Shown: positions 36,901 through 42,577 of the stretch, piece by piece
Layout: each line of letters starts with the position of its first letter
How positions within the stretch are numbered: the first letter of the stretch is position 1
From: Mycolicibacterium porcinum
GTDB taxonomy: Bacteria > Actinomycetota > Actinomycetes > Mycobacteriales > Mycobacteriaceae
Direction of reading: 5' to 3'
Length of the DNA: 64,000 nucleotides
Assembly: GCA_002086835.1 (NCBI GenBank)
Contig: MVIG01000018.1
Location: 1 to 64,000, forward strand
Made by a program: the position numbers and the translations under genes
Notes under the pieces: generated by a model
Told to the model about the DNA's origin: nothing
Database searches by the model: none
Seen by the model: the letters and a program-made list of their open reading frames with translations, nothing else

Positions 36901-39900
36901 TCGAGTTCTCCTGTTGGGCCGCCTGCAGGTGGCTGATCGCGTCGCCCATGGTGACGCCGATCCGGTCGATCGTCACCCCCTGCCCGGGTACGTGCCACGA
37001 CACCGAGTCCGCTTGATACGGATCGGCACCGAAGCTGACGACCGCGCGCCCGTGGCCACCGAATTCCGACGCATCGAAGGCCAACAGCAGGGGACCGTCG
37101 ATTCCCGCTGCTTGGGCCTGGGTCTGCGCCTGGGCGAGCGAACTCTGGATCCGCTCCAGCCGCGCCAGCGTCTTGCTCTGCGCTCTGGTGAGCCGATGTC
37201 CGCTGTCCCGCCAGGACTTCAACTGGTCGCGCTGGTTGCCGAGCAGTTCGGTGTTGGCCTCATGCCGAGCCTTGGGCGAGACACCTTCGGCGTTGCTGAT
37301 CTGCTGCGGGTGCACATCGATCAGGGCCCGCTGCTCTTCTCCGGACAGCGCGGCCCACCAGGCGGCGTTGGCGCGGGCGCGGGCGTCGGCTGACTCCATC
37401 AACCCCAAGGGGTTTCGGAGTTCTTCGCCATCGCGTAGACCTCGCTTGGCGAGCGCCTGATCGGCGAGATCGCTCTGCCGGGTGACGCCTTGCCACTGCT
37501 CACCCGGAGTCTGGTCCGGCGTGCCCTGCACATCGCCCACCGCGATCGCGGCATCGAGATCATCGGGGAGTCGCCCCAGCTTGTCGACCGCAGCACCTTC
37601 TGAATCAAGGAAACCGACCGCGGTCGTCGACACCGCGTGCTGGCCCCACGACGGCGGCCAGCCCTTCCGTTCGCCGCGGTGGAGCAGATATACGTCCTTA
37701 CCGTCGTATACCGCCACATAGGCGTGCCCACCCTGGCGCTGCCCGTCACCGGCCCACGCCGATGTGATGACCGCGGCCGAGCCGGGCGCCATGCCCCGCA
37801 GCCTGGCCTCGATCTGGCTGTAGGTGGCGAAGTCGGCCCGCGACCCGACGGCCTGGTACAGGGCCCGCGCGGGCATTCCGGTGGACGTCGGCTCCCCGGT
37901 GACCTGATACTGCTTGCCGAAGTGCCGGGACAGATCATCGGCTGCGTCGAGCAGACAGTTCCGGCCGCCATGCGGCGGACCGCCGGTCTCGCTGACCTCG
38001 GGTGCGGCGTTGGCCGGCGTGACGTCCTGGTTGGTGTCCTGGGCCGCGCTCTGATTCGTAGCCTGGGCGGTGTCCTGGACCTGCGCAGCCGGAACGCCCG
38101 CGACCTGCGTTTCCGGCCCGGCGGGGCGCGCGGCAGGAGCCTCCTGCCTGATTGTGGTCGACGTCGAATCAGACTTCGAATCAGGTTTTGCCGCAGTCGG
38201 TTTGGCGTCCTGATCCGGTGTCGTCGACGTCGTGGTGACCGGCGTCTGCGAGGCGGGCACCGGCGACGCCGTGCTGGTCGAGGACGACGGTTGGGCAGGG
38301 GCACCGACAGCCGGGGCCTGCTGCTCGGGAGCGTCCGGCGCGGAGGTCTGCGGTGCGGGATCGGTCGGTGCCTGGGCGGCGTCGGTGACCCCAGCGGTCA
38401 CCTTGGCGTCTTCGACGTCCTGACTGACGTCGGTCGGCCCGGTATCGACCTGCCCGGCGTCGACTTGTCCGGTATCGACCGACACCGGTTCTGCGGCCAC
38501 CGCGGCGTGCGGAACGTCCGTCGTCGCGGCGTTCGCCGCCGGACCGGCGACATCCTGGTCCGGACTCAGTGTGGCGGTGTGCGCGGGTTCATCCTGCGAC
38601 GAGTGCTGCTCGTCCGACGCGACGGAGGGCGGGTCGGCGCGCGCATCGTCGGATTCGTGCTTGGCGTTGGTATCGGTGTGGGTTTCACTGTCGGCGCCGT
38701 CGTCGGTTTCGGCGTCTGCGTGATCCGGCGACTCGTCGGAGTCCTGGACCGTCGACTTGTCGGCCGCGCCATGCTGCTCGGAGTTTCGGGACGCGGACTT
38801 CGAATCCGATTGCAGTGTGGTGTTGTTCGTCTGGCCGGCCCCGGCACGTCCCGGACTCGACTTGGCGGGCGCGGCCGACTGCCCGGTGGAATCGTGCTGC
38901 GAAGTTCGGTTGGGGTCGGTCTCGCCGTCGTTCTCGCCGTCCTGCCGGCCGGTGTCCAGCTCCCCATCCGGATTCTCGCCCCGCAGCCCGACATTCGGAG
39001 CATCGGGGCCCGGCGGACCGCCGCCCGGATTCGCCTGGTTGTTCTGCTGAGGCGTATGGCCGCCGCCGATGCCTTTCAGACCACCGATGCTGGTGCTGGT
39101 AGAACTGGCCAGTATCGAGATCGTGTCGAATTCGCCGCCGACCGACAACGTGCCTGCCACGTTGCCCGACACTCCGGCGGTGAACATGGTGGTCGCGCCC
39201 TTGGTCGCCGCGGTGAACCGGTTGCGTGCGGGTCCGAGTCCGTGGGCCACCGGCACGGCGGTGGCTCCGCCCGCTCCGCCACCGACCACGGAAGAGATCG
39301 CCGTCTGCTGGAACCGGTCCCACCGGTATGCGGCATGTCCGTTGTTGGCCTGGATGCCCTGGACGATCCCTTCTTGAAGCAGGCCCTGTGCCAGCTCCTC
39401 CACGGATTCCTGCAGGGTTTCGTGCAGCAGCCGCTTCATCATCGTCTTGGTCAGCAGTTCGGCCATCTTCTCGCCGAGACGCCGGATCGCCCACATGACG
39501 AGCGCACGTATCCACGCGATGGTGGTCGTCTCGATGACGGGGATCGCCGCCGTCGACGCCCCGTAGGTGGGTCCCGCCATGGCGAGGCTGTACGAGATCT
39601 CGGCGGCGGCGAGCGCCAGCCCGACGATGATCGACAGCTTGCTGTATTCGATCTCGGAGCTGAAATTGGTGGCGCCCTCACCCATTCCCGAGATGCCCTG
39701 AGCGAGTTTCTCCACCGTGTAGTCGCCGTCGAACAGCATGGCGAACTGGCGATCGGCGGCGTCGGCGGTGTCGCCGGTCAGAACCGACATCGTTTCTCCG
39801 CGGACCCTGTTCAGGTCGGGGATCAGGTCTTGCAGCGCCTCGGCCGCGGCTTGGTAATGCTCGCCGATTCGGCGGGTGCGGGTCTCACTGCCTTGCGGCC

Positions 39901-39958
39901 ACTCACCGCCCGCGAGGTATGACACCCACTGGAGTTCGGGTGGGATCTGGATGTCCAT
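24914..39958 (-). CDS. 5014-residue modular polymorphic toxin, predicted ESX substrate
   Basis: One intact frame. Domains: CpnT-like WXG100_2 secretion domain (1-300; LQWVSYLAGGEWPQG); disordered Asp/Ser/Thr/Ala/Gln linker (305-660); a papain-fold (Tox-PL) domain with Cys668 and His745 but no acidic partner; five DUF1023-type alpha/beta-hydrolase units (833-3026), the first dead (Asp1085 for Ser), the next four with nucleophiles Ser1444, 1897, 2378 and 2832. Then Tox-PL (Cys3035, His3110); a truncated hydrolase unit (3195-3363); a glycerophosphodiester phosphodiesterase domain (3368-3597; His3372, Glu3399, Asp3401, His3414); a hydrolase unit (Ser3891); Tox-PL (Cys4065, His4141); a GNAT-like domain (4230-4467; LRGKGFSKAVTHELERLYV); Tox-PL (Cys4493, His4570); three ~106-residue C-terminal repeats (4673-5000). 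A YbaB-like and a WXG partner precede it and immunity candidates follow. Export and toxicity are inferred. Confidence 0.85.
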   Translation of the reverse strand: MDIQIPPELQWVSYLAGGEWPQGSETRTRRIGEHYQAAAEALQDLIPDLNRVRGETMSVLTGDTADAADRQFAMLFDGDYTVEKLAQGISGMGEGATNFSSEIEYSKLSIIVGLALAAAEISYSLAMAGPTYGASTAAIPVIETTTIAWIRALVMWAIRRLGEKMAELLTKTMMKRLLHETLQESVEELAQGLLQEGIVQGIQANNGHAAYRWDRFQQTAISSVVGGGAGGATAVPVAHGLGPARNRFTAATKGATTMFTAGVSGNVAGTLSVGGEFDTISILASSTSTSIGGLKGIGGGHTPQQNNQANPGGGPPGPDAPNVGLRGENPDGELDTGRQDGENDGETDPNRTSQHDSTGQSAAPAKSSPGRAGAGQTNNTTLQSDSKSASRNSEQHGAADKSTVQDSDESPDHADAETDDGADSETHTDTNAKHESDDARADPPSVASDEQHSSQDEPAHTATLSPDQDVAGPAANAATTDVPHAAVAAEPVSVDTGQVDAGQVDTGPTDVSQDVEDAKVTAGVTDAAQAPTDPAPQTSAPDAPEQQAPAVGAPAQPSSSTSTASPVPASQTPVTTTSTTPDQDAKPTAAKPDSKSDSTSTTIRQEAPAARPAGPETQVAGVPAAQVQDTAQATNQSAAQDTNQDVTPANAAPEVSETGGPPHGGRNCLLDAADDLSRHFGKQYQVTGEPTSTGMPARALYQAVGSRADFATYSQIEARLRGMAPGSAAVITSAWAGDGQRQGGHAYVAVYDGKDVYLLHRGERKGWPPSWGQHAVSTTAVGFLDSEGAAVDKLGRLPDDLDAAIAVGDVQGTPDQTPGEQWQGVTRQSDLADQALAKRGLRDGEELRNPLGLMESADARARANAAWWAALSGEEQRALIDVHPQQISNAEGVSPKARHEANTELLGNQRDQLKSWRDSGHRLTRAQSKTLARLERIQSSLAQAQTQAQAAGIDGPLLLAFDASEFGGHGRAVVSFGADPYQADSVSWHVPGQGVTIDRIGVTMGDAISHLQAAQQENSTQTAAAIAWLGYDTPSGWNRWRAAGHQLARDGGAILYSDIRAFNAARDTLAADGGHFSENHIFAQDYGTTAVSYAGRDARLAHDIRAINFTDSPGTGPVRRAAEFGLEPGNVRVASSARELPAALDGRTPVVEVNLGVDPTTEAFGASSETDAPADPPEHATVEPTIRETANNALAQREPAVDIDEVVNPLGKADDAVTRAEDNARWWAGLSDEQRDALIETYPRQIGNAEGIPPTARDKANRLSVERARNFVQGKINRGEQPTKRELRLLRRMNNLHNALTTMKGEAAAAGIDPPLVLAFDSPAFGGDGRAIVSFGADPYLADSVSWLVPGFATTIDKLEGNMRNALNHLQSTQQENPDLAAASIAWIGYDAPNDAAIPRVAARGLARKGGEILYSDIRAFNAARNTTAGDGSEFRNNHIFAHSYGSTTASYAGKGRRLAEDISTVTLLGSPGAGPIRHASGFGIGAQNVFVASSSLDPVTGLGGRTPGQNGRFLGRGLGLDPAMKDFGAVRITAQFPDSMNDLSAVGTHRSYYQYMPGDADPRVRTESLANFGRIAAGQAETVHREGYRRVVDGRTVDPAAGRPLRLDSETDTEQAKELRRWNPRWHPGEVTRATDPVVADALRQRDPQVSIDGLTTSLGDEPQAAARARANAAWWSGLSPDQQQALLNAHPFQIGNAEGIPADVRNDANRRVLQRYLDRAASVQALIDAGAKPDNTQLDFLLRVNKLESALQRADAAARQAGVGEPLILAFDPPAFGGDGRVLVSFGADPYVADSVSWYVPGLGAQVDKLDYIMHCALNILQSTQSENPSMAAASIAWLGYDAPNGSATLKVGSTDLAEAGGDILHADISAFNAARDALADDGSHFKGNHVFGHSYGSTTTSFAGRGGRLADHIETVTLIGSPGAGPLSHARDFGINTDRVFVASSSRDFVTGLGGRTSDSHGRLGRGLGTDPAMDTFGAQRIRAEFPASMDRKDTTSTHNAYFDFQETDGPGTRQWLVTPSRALPSESLANLGRIASGNLDALRFEEHRTVAERPGRLFGTRRETVEPAATRSGSQRRNWWNPRWRASDVDGDPQQAVAEPDWSQSEDSGQARRKEVIDAANRLLQQRIPPVAIDGIVNPLNRADAALSRAEANARWWSSLEPDQRATLIDAYPARIGNAEGIPPTDRDTANRLAIQRFQHHVQSMIDRGVRPSDSELKNLLRVNRLDAGLQQMGREAAAAGLDAPLVLAFDPPAFGGDGRAVVSFGADPYHADSVSWLVPGFATTIDKLEVNMRNALNHVQSTMHEDPTLAATSIAWIGYDAPNGMASGRVLSPKLAQDGAKILYSDIQAFNAARNVVAGDGSKFTGNHVFGHSYGSTTVSYAGEGGQLAKHVRTITLMGSPGAGPMQHAGQFGLEPGNVFVASSSLDPVTGFGGRVPGQDGRFAGRGLGMDPAVDTFGAVRVTSEFPSSMNTVGTVGTHKSYHHHVDQGDGAPVRSESLANSGRIAAGRTDGLDREKHRRVVDGRTVDPAEGRPLRLDGDAYADRDGPRRPWNPRWRPGETVPSDVQVAADALLRQRDPRMTAADLVHPVGTGPEAVALARRNTAWWAGLEAGQRDVLVAAYPQEIGNAEGIPSAVRDHANREVLRQHAREAAEVQAKLDAGGKTTPKEEAFLVRINRLETAMQRADDAAQAAGEGRPLLLALDIGAFGGDGRALVSFGSDPYTADSVSWYVPGLGSQLDKLDYIMHCALNIQQSVHAENPSLSSASIAWLGYDAPNGSASARVAGTALAQRGGEMLYTDISTFTAVRDEFAGDGSHFRGNHVFGHSYGSTTTSYAGVDGRLAPHVTTVTLVGSPGTGSLQHAGDFGLDEGRVFVVSSSRDFVTGLGGRTPGSMGRFGTGLGTDPAMDTFGAQRVSGEFPASMDRKDTLTTHNAYFDFLETDGPGTRQWLVTPSHAVRTESLTNIGRIAAGNYDDVHAEPHRTLDESRSRTIEPAAARPVMRLDDDPGVFHPTDTHQRNRIPRWTRGNDCAQALVDEVRARTGRRIQLDDAPSRRGTPARAMFRAFGSRADFATYADIERELLSRPSGTMAVLASRWSGGQPVGHAYMAVNVDGRVRLYDPHTRRYSGWPPHWGQDAVTQTAVGYLDSHGEPLHKGRWYNQFAASAIGRVQGVPDGLANGNVDTRTAAERDTANRDALQHYRDRADHIRTKLDQFGSTTREERAFLQRIDRLDLAVRKADADAARAGLDAPMVLALDTSAFDGGGHAVVSFGADPFHASNVTWQTARGSIEQLGAVTARALDGLQGSPDSAAIAWIGDTGALHQELAAFHATRESLGEPGPFTGNHVVTQADSRTPTERPATQVVAHRGASHDFPEQTRAAYSEALRQGADALECDVRLTKDGELVLIHDKTVDRTSNGTGRVGDMTLAELQALDYNGHGILTLDEFIQLAQDADRPVTLFIETKHPAQHGLKIEREVVAALERHGLTDPGPDQLVKAAVISFYPDALVRVRMAAPNVPTVLLGPSARYLAGVVGATAIGPSIETLRNNPELVGAAAARGLATYCWTVNNEADVQFARDLGVDWVATDHPGRTGTLVGEPASQQHSAPVPDTVSTSETADRQAIQQKADDALARRIPPVRPDELRNPRGPAEEASARAANNARWWSGLNEEQRNDLIAAYPQHIGNAEGIDAADRNRANRTVLEQLRHEADTVRSKADRGERPTRAERKLLRRMDKLDLAIRKADGDAVRAGLEPPMLLALDVSEFGGDGRAVLSYGADPYTAESVSWHVPGVASTVDSMLGFNATSALHHLQAVQQQNPGLSAASIAWIGYDAPSGWSIARAAGHGMARTGGDILYSDIRAFNAARDALADDGSHFAGNHVFGYSYGSTTTGYAGRDGRFAGHVRTVSLVGSPGAGPVRTAGEFGIGAENVFAASSARDVVTALGGRGGGSNGRILGIGLGTDPAMDSFGAVRLTAEPAASMNRPLTGGTHHTYFLNTEATTNLGRVAAGRTDAVTTEQHRTELGRSRHAPVLRTVEPAGDRVGGRRFWNVLWRRPPNCAVTVTEELSSLFEGRTFGLDIRPSRRGVPARALFQAVGSDARFATYDEVEATLLGDPSLRVAVLTSQWAGGSQGGHAYLAVKVDGKVQLYDPHTRKYSPWPPHWGQHAVTQTAVGYLQTNGDPVGPMTVDVPLQLDAADAVGNVQGPQTDPDFARRQAEYRAQDPATRLVDTRYAEPLGDVVDNASDHARVRQLARDLSGRYGPYRIQFRAENLPGDVMLTGDIFHGENKIGTIQRSFDRDGAGNLVAYHTGLVINEKLPDGTPLRGKGFSKAVTHELERLYVRSGFDHIQLTTHDKGSFAFARRGYAWDPRPAQLQQSLDRVKQSALRLREDVGDEARDRLNQLVSQLDPSNPRLPEPIDLANLATREDPDLGQRLLDGAAGKHSNGVHYVKYLDPASVAPAPTGLKGWVKNLLGRGNAPSAALDNCAYGVAGELSRIYPGHFTVPIAPSRTGVPAWALFEAAQSRSEFATHDDIEAELLGRPAGSSAIVVSRWTSDGPQREAHAYLAVTDGRQVQLYDPRTRQYSPWPPEWVGAVDRTAVGYLDENGEAIRPLHDVPLQLGMQAADSVGDVKGHPEPGPAGFDSDPIRVLGLPDHASGTLSEGQSIAAFSQGEARMRELNDQLAEAGVSTEERARRLSELRNSLRAWAYDLMSNREAAEFLARATVNPTFEDLVARNAERGLAGDAIFEAIIDSSTHSRLAPGSLTDIETGAVYSQFELGLRSLNEQLVRDGVSAEDRARQLSGLRSSLRSWTRELMENRAAADWMAANESNPSFEDLVARYERKGLTGDDVYNAIIDAATHSHYSAGTLTNEETRTVYTNYELRMRELRDQLLRDGVSVEERARTMYGMRATIRSWTRSLMADRATADWLNENEQNPTFEDLVERNRAKGRVGDEIYEAIIASSTRSRGSVNAELGIDPDNPPDLPRMRGPDDGGPQDQDQEGDTT
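24990..25942 (-). repeat. three tandem ~106-residue repeats at the toxin C-terminus
   Basis: Three in-frame copies begin near 25942, 25618 and 25303. Each has the order YxxxELxxRxLxxQLxxxGVS, EERAR, a Trp-containing helix (LRAWAYDLM / LRSWTRELM / IRSWTRSLM), NPTFEDLVxR and a final DxIYxAIIxxSTxSR block. The copies are similar but not identical. I do not recognise the family. Confidence 0.85.
29175..29866 (-). other. glycerophosphodiester phosphodiesterase domain inside the toxin
   Basis: Codes for residues about 3365-3595. Metal and catalytic motifs are in order: VVAHRGASHDFPEQT, ALECDVRLTKDGELVLIHD, then FIETKHP, SFYPDALVRV and YCWTVNNEADVQ. The usual PENT reads PEQT. The domain is inserted directly after a truncated hydrolase unit, as if it replaced that unit's C-terminal half. 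Confidence 0.88.
30880..37460 (-). repeat. five tandem 1.1-1.45 kb hydrolase (DUF1023-like) units
   Basis: Units begin near 37460, 36385, 35042, 33585 and 32230. Each opens with a helical lead containing the WWxxLS and IGNAEGIP-type signatures. An alpha/beta-hydrolase core follows with LLLAFDxxxFGGDGR, VSFGADPY, SxSWxVPG and GNHVFGHSYGSTT. The last four end in a tail with a THxxYF-type histidine, NLGRIAxG and WNPRW; the first unit lacks this tail and the active Ser. The units are also direct repeats at DNA level. A further unit near 27790-29057 and a truncated one near 29870-30375 lie downstream. Confidence 0.88.
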
Positions 39959-40014
39959 AAGCGAATTGGTGTGGCAACAGGTCTATCCGGTGCACCACTC
40001 CGTACGGTTGACGG

Positions 40015-40311
40015 CTACGGCTGGTCGTTCTGTTCGAAGGAGTCCGCGGACCCCTTCAAGCCGTCCGAGTAGTAGTCGAGCAGATCGGTCTTGACCACCA
40101 CCGACCCGTCGACCCAATCCTTTTGCGCCAGATACCCCGCACTGCCTTTCGCGTACCCGTCACCCATCTTGTCGTCACCCCAGGCGGCACCTTCGGCAGC
40201 CAGATTGGCTTGCAGGGTGGACAGCACGTTCTTCATCCTGACGCTGACATCGTTCAGGTTCCTCGACGTTGCCCGCAGGTCAGAGGGTCCGACACCGAGC
40301 TCGTCAGCCAT
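40015..40311 (-). CDS. WXG100-like partner protein (toxin cassette, copy A)
   Basis: A 98-residue protein with the turn GAAWGDDKMGDGYAKGSAGY and the shared end VVVKTDLLDYYSDGLKGSAD. It is a paralogue of the protein at 21065-21361. It lies 4 bases after the YbaB-like gene and 56 bases before the giant toxin, matching the EsxE/EsxF-to-CpnT arrangement of M. tuberculosis, where small Esx proteins are needed for CpnT export. It has no YxxxD/E at its C-terminus. Confidence 0.82.
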   Translation of the reverse strand: MADELGVGPSDLRATSRNLNDVSVRMKNVLSTLQANLAAEGAAWGDDKMGDGYAKGSAGYLAQKDWVDGSVVVKTDLLDYYSDGLKGSADSFEQNDQP

Positions 40312-40315
40312 GGAT

Positions 40316-40780
40316 TCAGCTCCTCACGGTGGGGAATGCGGATTCGTCCCGGTCGTCGCCCTCAGGCTCGTTCGCCCGGACGTCAGTGCCGTCGTTGCCG
40401 AACACGGATCTGGTCAGGTCGCGCAGATCGGGCGCACCGTCGGCGATGTCGGACAGAGCCGGCATCATCCGGCGCCGTTCTTCGATCGGCATCATCAGGG
40501 CAGCCGACCGCTGCGCCACGAGTTGCGCCGCGGTCTGCGCGGCCGCGGTGACGTGGCCGCCGAGTTCTTCGAGTTCGTACTCGTCGAGATACGACTCGTC
40601 GATGACGGTCTCGATGACATGGCCGCGGGCGTCGACGGTCACCGCGACCAGGCCATCGGCCTCCTCAGCACTTGCGGTGAGCTGCGCCTGCTCGCGCTGC
40701 ACCGCAGCAATGTCGGCCATCTGCTCGGAGACCAAGGCGAGTACCTCGGTCATCTGATGCCGGAGGGCATCGTTGTTCAT
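40316..40780 (-). CDS. YbaB/EbfC-like protein (toxin cassette, copy A)
   Basis: A 154-residue protein with an N-terminal helix, a YbaB strand pair (SAEEADGLVAVTVDARGHVI), a second helix and the tail ALSDIADGAPDLRDLTRSVF then FPTVRS, shared with the copy at 21358. The ATG at 40780 is chosen; the longer frame to 40867 adds 29 basic residues with no counterpart in the paralogue. It is the first gene of the ~19.7 kb minus-strand toxin run. Confidence 0.75.
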   Translation of the reverse strand: MNNDALRHQMTEVLALVSEQMADIAAVQREQAQLTASAEEADGLVAVTVDARGHVIETVIDESYLDEYELEELGGHVTAAAQTAAQLVAQRSAALMMPIEERRRMMPALSDIADGAPDLRDLTRSVFGNDGTDVRANEPEGDDRDESAFPTVRS

Positions 40781-41035
40781 TCCGATCAGTGTTCCAGATT
40801 CGCAAACGCGTCGCCACGTTCTTTGCCGAATTCGATTATGGCCGACCGTATTTGAGTGACCGAACAATTACGCTTGCGAAATTGCCATCATCGCAATGCC
40901 ACTCACACCGCAATTTGCCACCCGCGCGTAGATAACCGAGATTTACTCGGCAGTCCGCGCCCCGCGCGCATAGCTCACACACCGCCCACCGATTCGCGCG
41001 TTCTTTGCCTATGCGAGGTTTCGATGCGGCTGCGG
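40781..41035. promoter_or_regulatory. probable promoter region of the toxin operon
   Basis: A 255-base gap that is AT-richer than its neighbours between 40835 and 40945. It contains ATTGC-CATCATC-GCAAT (40881-40897) and further CGCAAT copies near 40892 and 40910. The 13-mer CCACTCACACCGC at 40899-40911 matches 12 of 13 bases of 12435-12447 in the promoter of the substrate operon. A specific -10 element could not be fixed. Confidence 0.5.
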
Positions 41036-42565
41036 TCACCGGTACTGCGGCGCACCGCGCAGCCGGGGAAACTTTTCCGCCACTGCGGCTGCCAGTTCCA
41101 GATACGCCTGGAGGGTGGCCGGGTCCAGCAGGTCGAAGTCGACGTCGGCGCCCTCGGCCAGATGCGGATCGAACGGGATCATGTGCACCGAGCGGCACCT
41201 GGCTTGGAAATGCTCGTAGACCTTGTCCAGCTTGAGCTTCGCCGATCCTGGTCGTGAGGCACTGAGCACCACGTGTGCCTCGCGGACCAGCGCGGAGTGA
41301 CCGTGCTGCATGAGCCAGTCCAGCGTCGCCGATGCGCTGCGCGCCGCGTCGATGGCCGGCGAGCTGACCAGCACGATCGCGTGCGCCAGGTCGAGCACGC
41401 CTGCCATCGCGGAATGCATGATGCCGGTACCGCAGTCGGTGAGGATGATGTTGTAGTAGCGACGCAGGATGCTGACGGTGCGGCGGTAGTCCGATTCGCC
41501 GAACACCTCCGACACCGCGGGTTCCTGCTCGCTGGCCAGGACCTCCAGCCGGCTGCCCGCCATGCGGGTGTGGCTGCGGACGTCGGCATAACGCTGGATG
41601 TCGGGATCCGACAACAGATCTCGCACCGTCGATTGGCTCGACGCGTCCCGCACCCGCTCGGCCAACGTGCCGCGGTCCGGATTGGCGTCCACCGCGATCA
41701 CCCGGTCGTTGCGCATCATGGCCAGCGCCGAGCCCAACCCCAACGTGGTGGTGGTCTTGCCGACCCCACCCTTGATCGACAGCACCGCGATCCGGAAGTC
41801 GCCGGCGATCGGCTGACGGATCTGGGCCAGCAGGTCGTCCCGCTCACGCTCCTTGCGTGACTCACCGGGGTTGACGCGACCGGCGCTTGCCAGGTGCACG
41901 GCCCGGCGCCATCCCGAGTGGGGGGCGTTGCGGGCCCGGTTGATGATCCCTGCGTCATCCAGCGAGGGCGGCACCGGCGAATACTGCGGCGGCTGAGTCA
42001 CGCCCGGGGGCGGGGGCATCAGCGGTGGCACGAAGCCCGGCGGCGGAAACGGCAGCGGGGGCAGCGGTGGCGGCGGAGGAGGCGGCAACGGCGCAGGCGC
42101 CTGCGGCGCTGCCTCCGGCGGCAGGGCATGCCTGGGTGGCAGCGGCGGAATCGGGATCAGGCCATTCGGCGGCTCGGGGCGTTCAGCGGCCGGCGCCTCG
42201 GGCTGGGCCGCAGGTTCCGGCTCATCGAGCTCGAATCGCTCGGCGAACTCCCTGGACCCGATCGAGCTGTGCATCTGCCACGGTGGCGGCGCGAGCCGGC
42301 GGACCGGCGCAGCCGCAGGGGCCGGTTCGACCTGGGATTGTTCGGGCTGGGACTGTTCAGCCCGAGGTGGAGGTGGCGGAGACACCACGAATGCATCGGT
42401 GGTGTCATCTGCCGGCGATGAGGCGGTGTGGTTCTGCCTGGCTGTGCGTTGCGCCGCAATCTGTTCCAGCAGCGCGGCCGCCCTGGCCTCCACCTCGTCC
42501 AATTCCCCAGGAGCCAAGTCGTCGAGCGATGTGGGCTCGACGTTCGGCCGATTCTCGTCCGGCAT
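41036..42565 (-). CDS. EspI-like MinD/ParA-type ATPase (second, long copy)
   Basis: A 509-residue protein. A disordered Pro-rich N-terminal half (to about residue 235; runs such as PAPLPPPPPPPLPPLPFPPP) precedes the ATPase domain. That domain has Walker A LSIKGGVGKTTTTLGLGSAL, AVDANPDRGTLAERV and ILTDCGTGIMHSAMAGVLDL. This long Pro-rich form matches EspI (Rv3876) better than the copy at 8653. The two share the ATPase domain and lead sequence (GWRRAVHLASAGRVNPGES here, GWRKAVYRATGINPGVSEQE there). It is 12 bases downstream of mycP in the eccC-eccD-mycP unit. Confidence 0.9.
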   Translation of the reverse strand: MPDENRPNVEPTSLDDLAPGELDEVEARAAALLEQIAAQRTARQNHTASSPADDTTDAFVVSPPPPPRAEQSQPEQSQVEPAPAAAPVRRLAPPPWQMHSSIGSREFAERFELDEPEPAAQPEAPAAERPEPPNGLIPIPPLPPRHALPPEAAPQAPAPLPPPPPPPLPPLPFPPPGFVPPLMPPPPGVTQPPQYSPVPPSLDDAGIINRARNAPHSGWRRAVHLASAGRVNPGESRKERERDDLLAQIRQPIAGDFRIAVLSIKGGVGKTTTTLGLGSALAMMRNDRVIAVDANPDRGTLAERVRDASSQSTVRDLLSDPDIQRYADVRSHTRMAGSRLEVLASEQEPAVSEVFGESDYRRTVSILRRYYNIILTDCGTGIMHSAMAGVLDLAHAIVLVSSPAIDAARSASATLDWLMQHGHSALVREAHVVLSASRPGSAKLKLDKVYEHFQARCRSVHMIPFDPHLAEGADVDFDLLDPATLQAYLELAAAVAEKFPRLRGAPQYR

Positions 42566-42577
42566 CTTCCCCCTAAC

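Noticed and set aside
37637-39922. 761-residue open frame on the plus strand
   Set aside because: It lies antisense to the toxin N-terminal domain and linker. Its translation is Arg/Gly-rich with no domain, the usual shadow of GC-rich coding DNA. The same applies to the long plus-strand frames at 30113-37393.
24914-39958. The toxin repeats as an assembly artefact
   Set aside because: The units differ in length and sequence, carry distinct active-site changes and are separated by unrelated domains, so simple repeat collapse or duplication is unlikely. Long-read confirmation would still be decisive.
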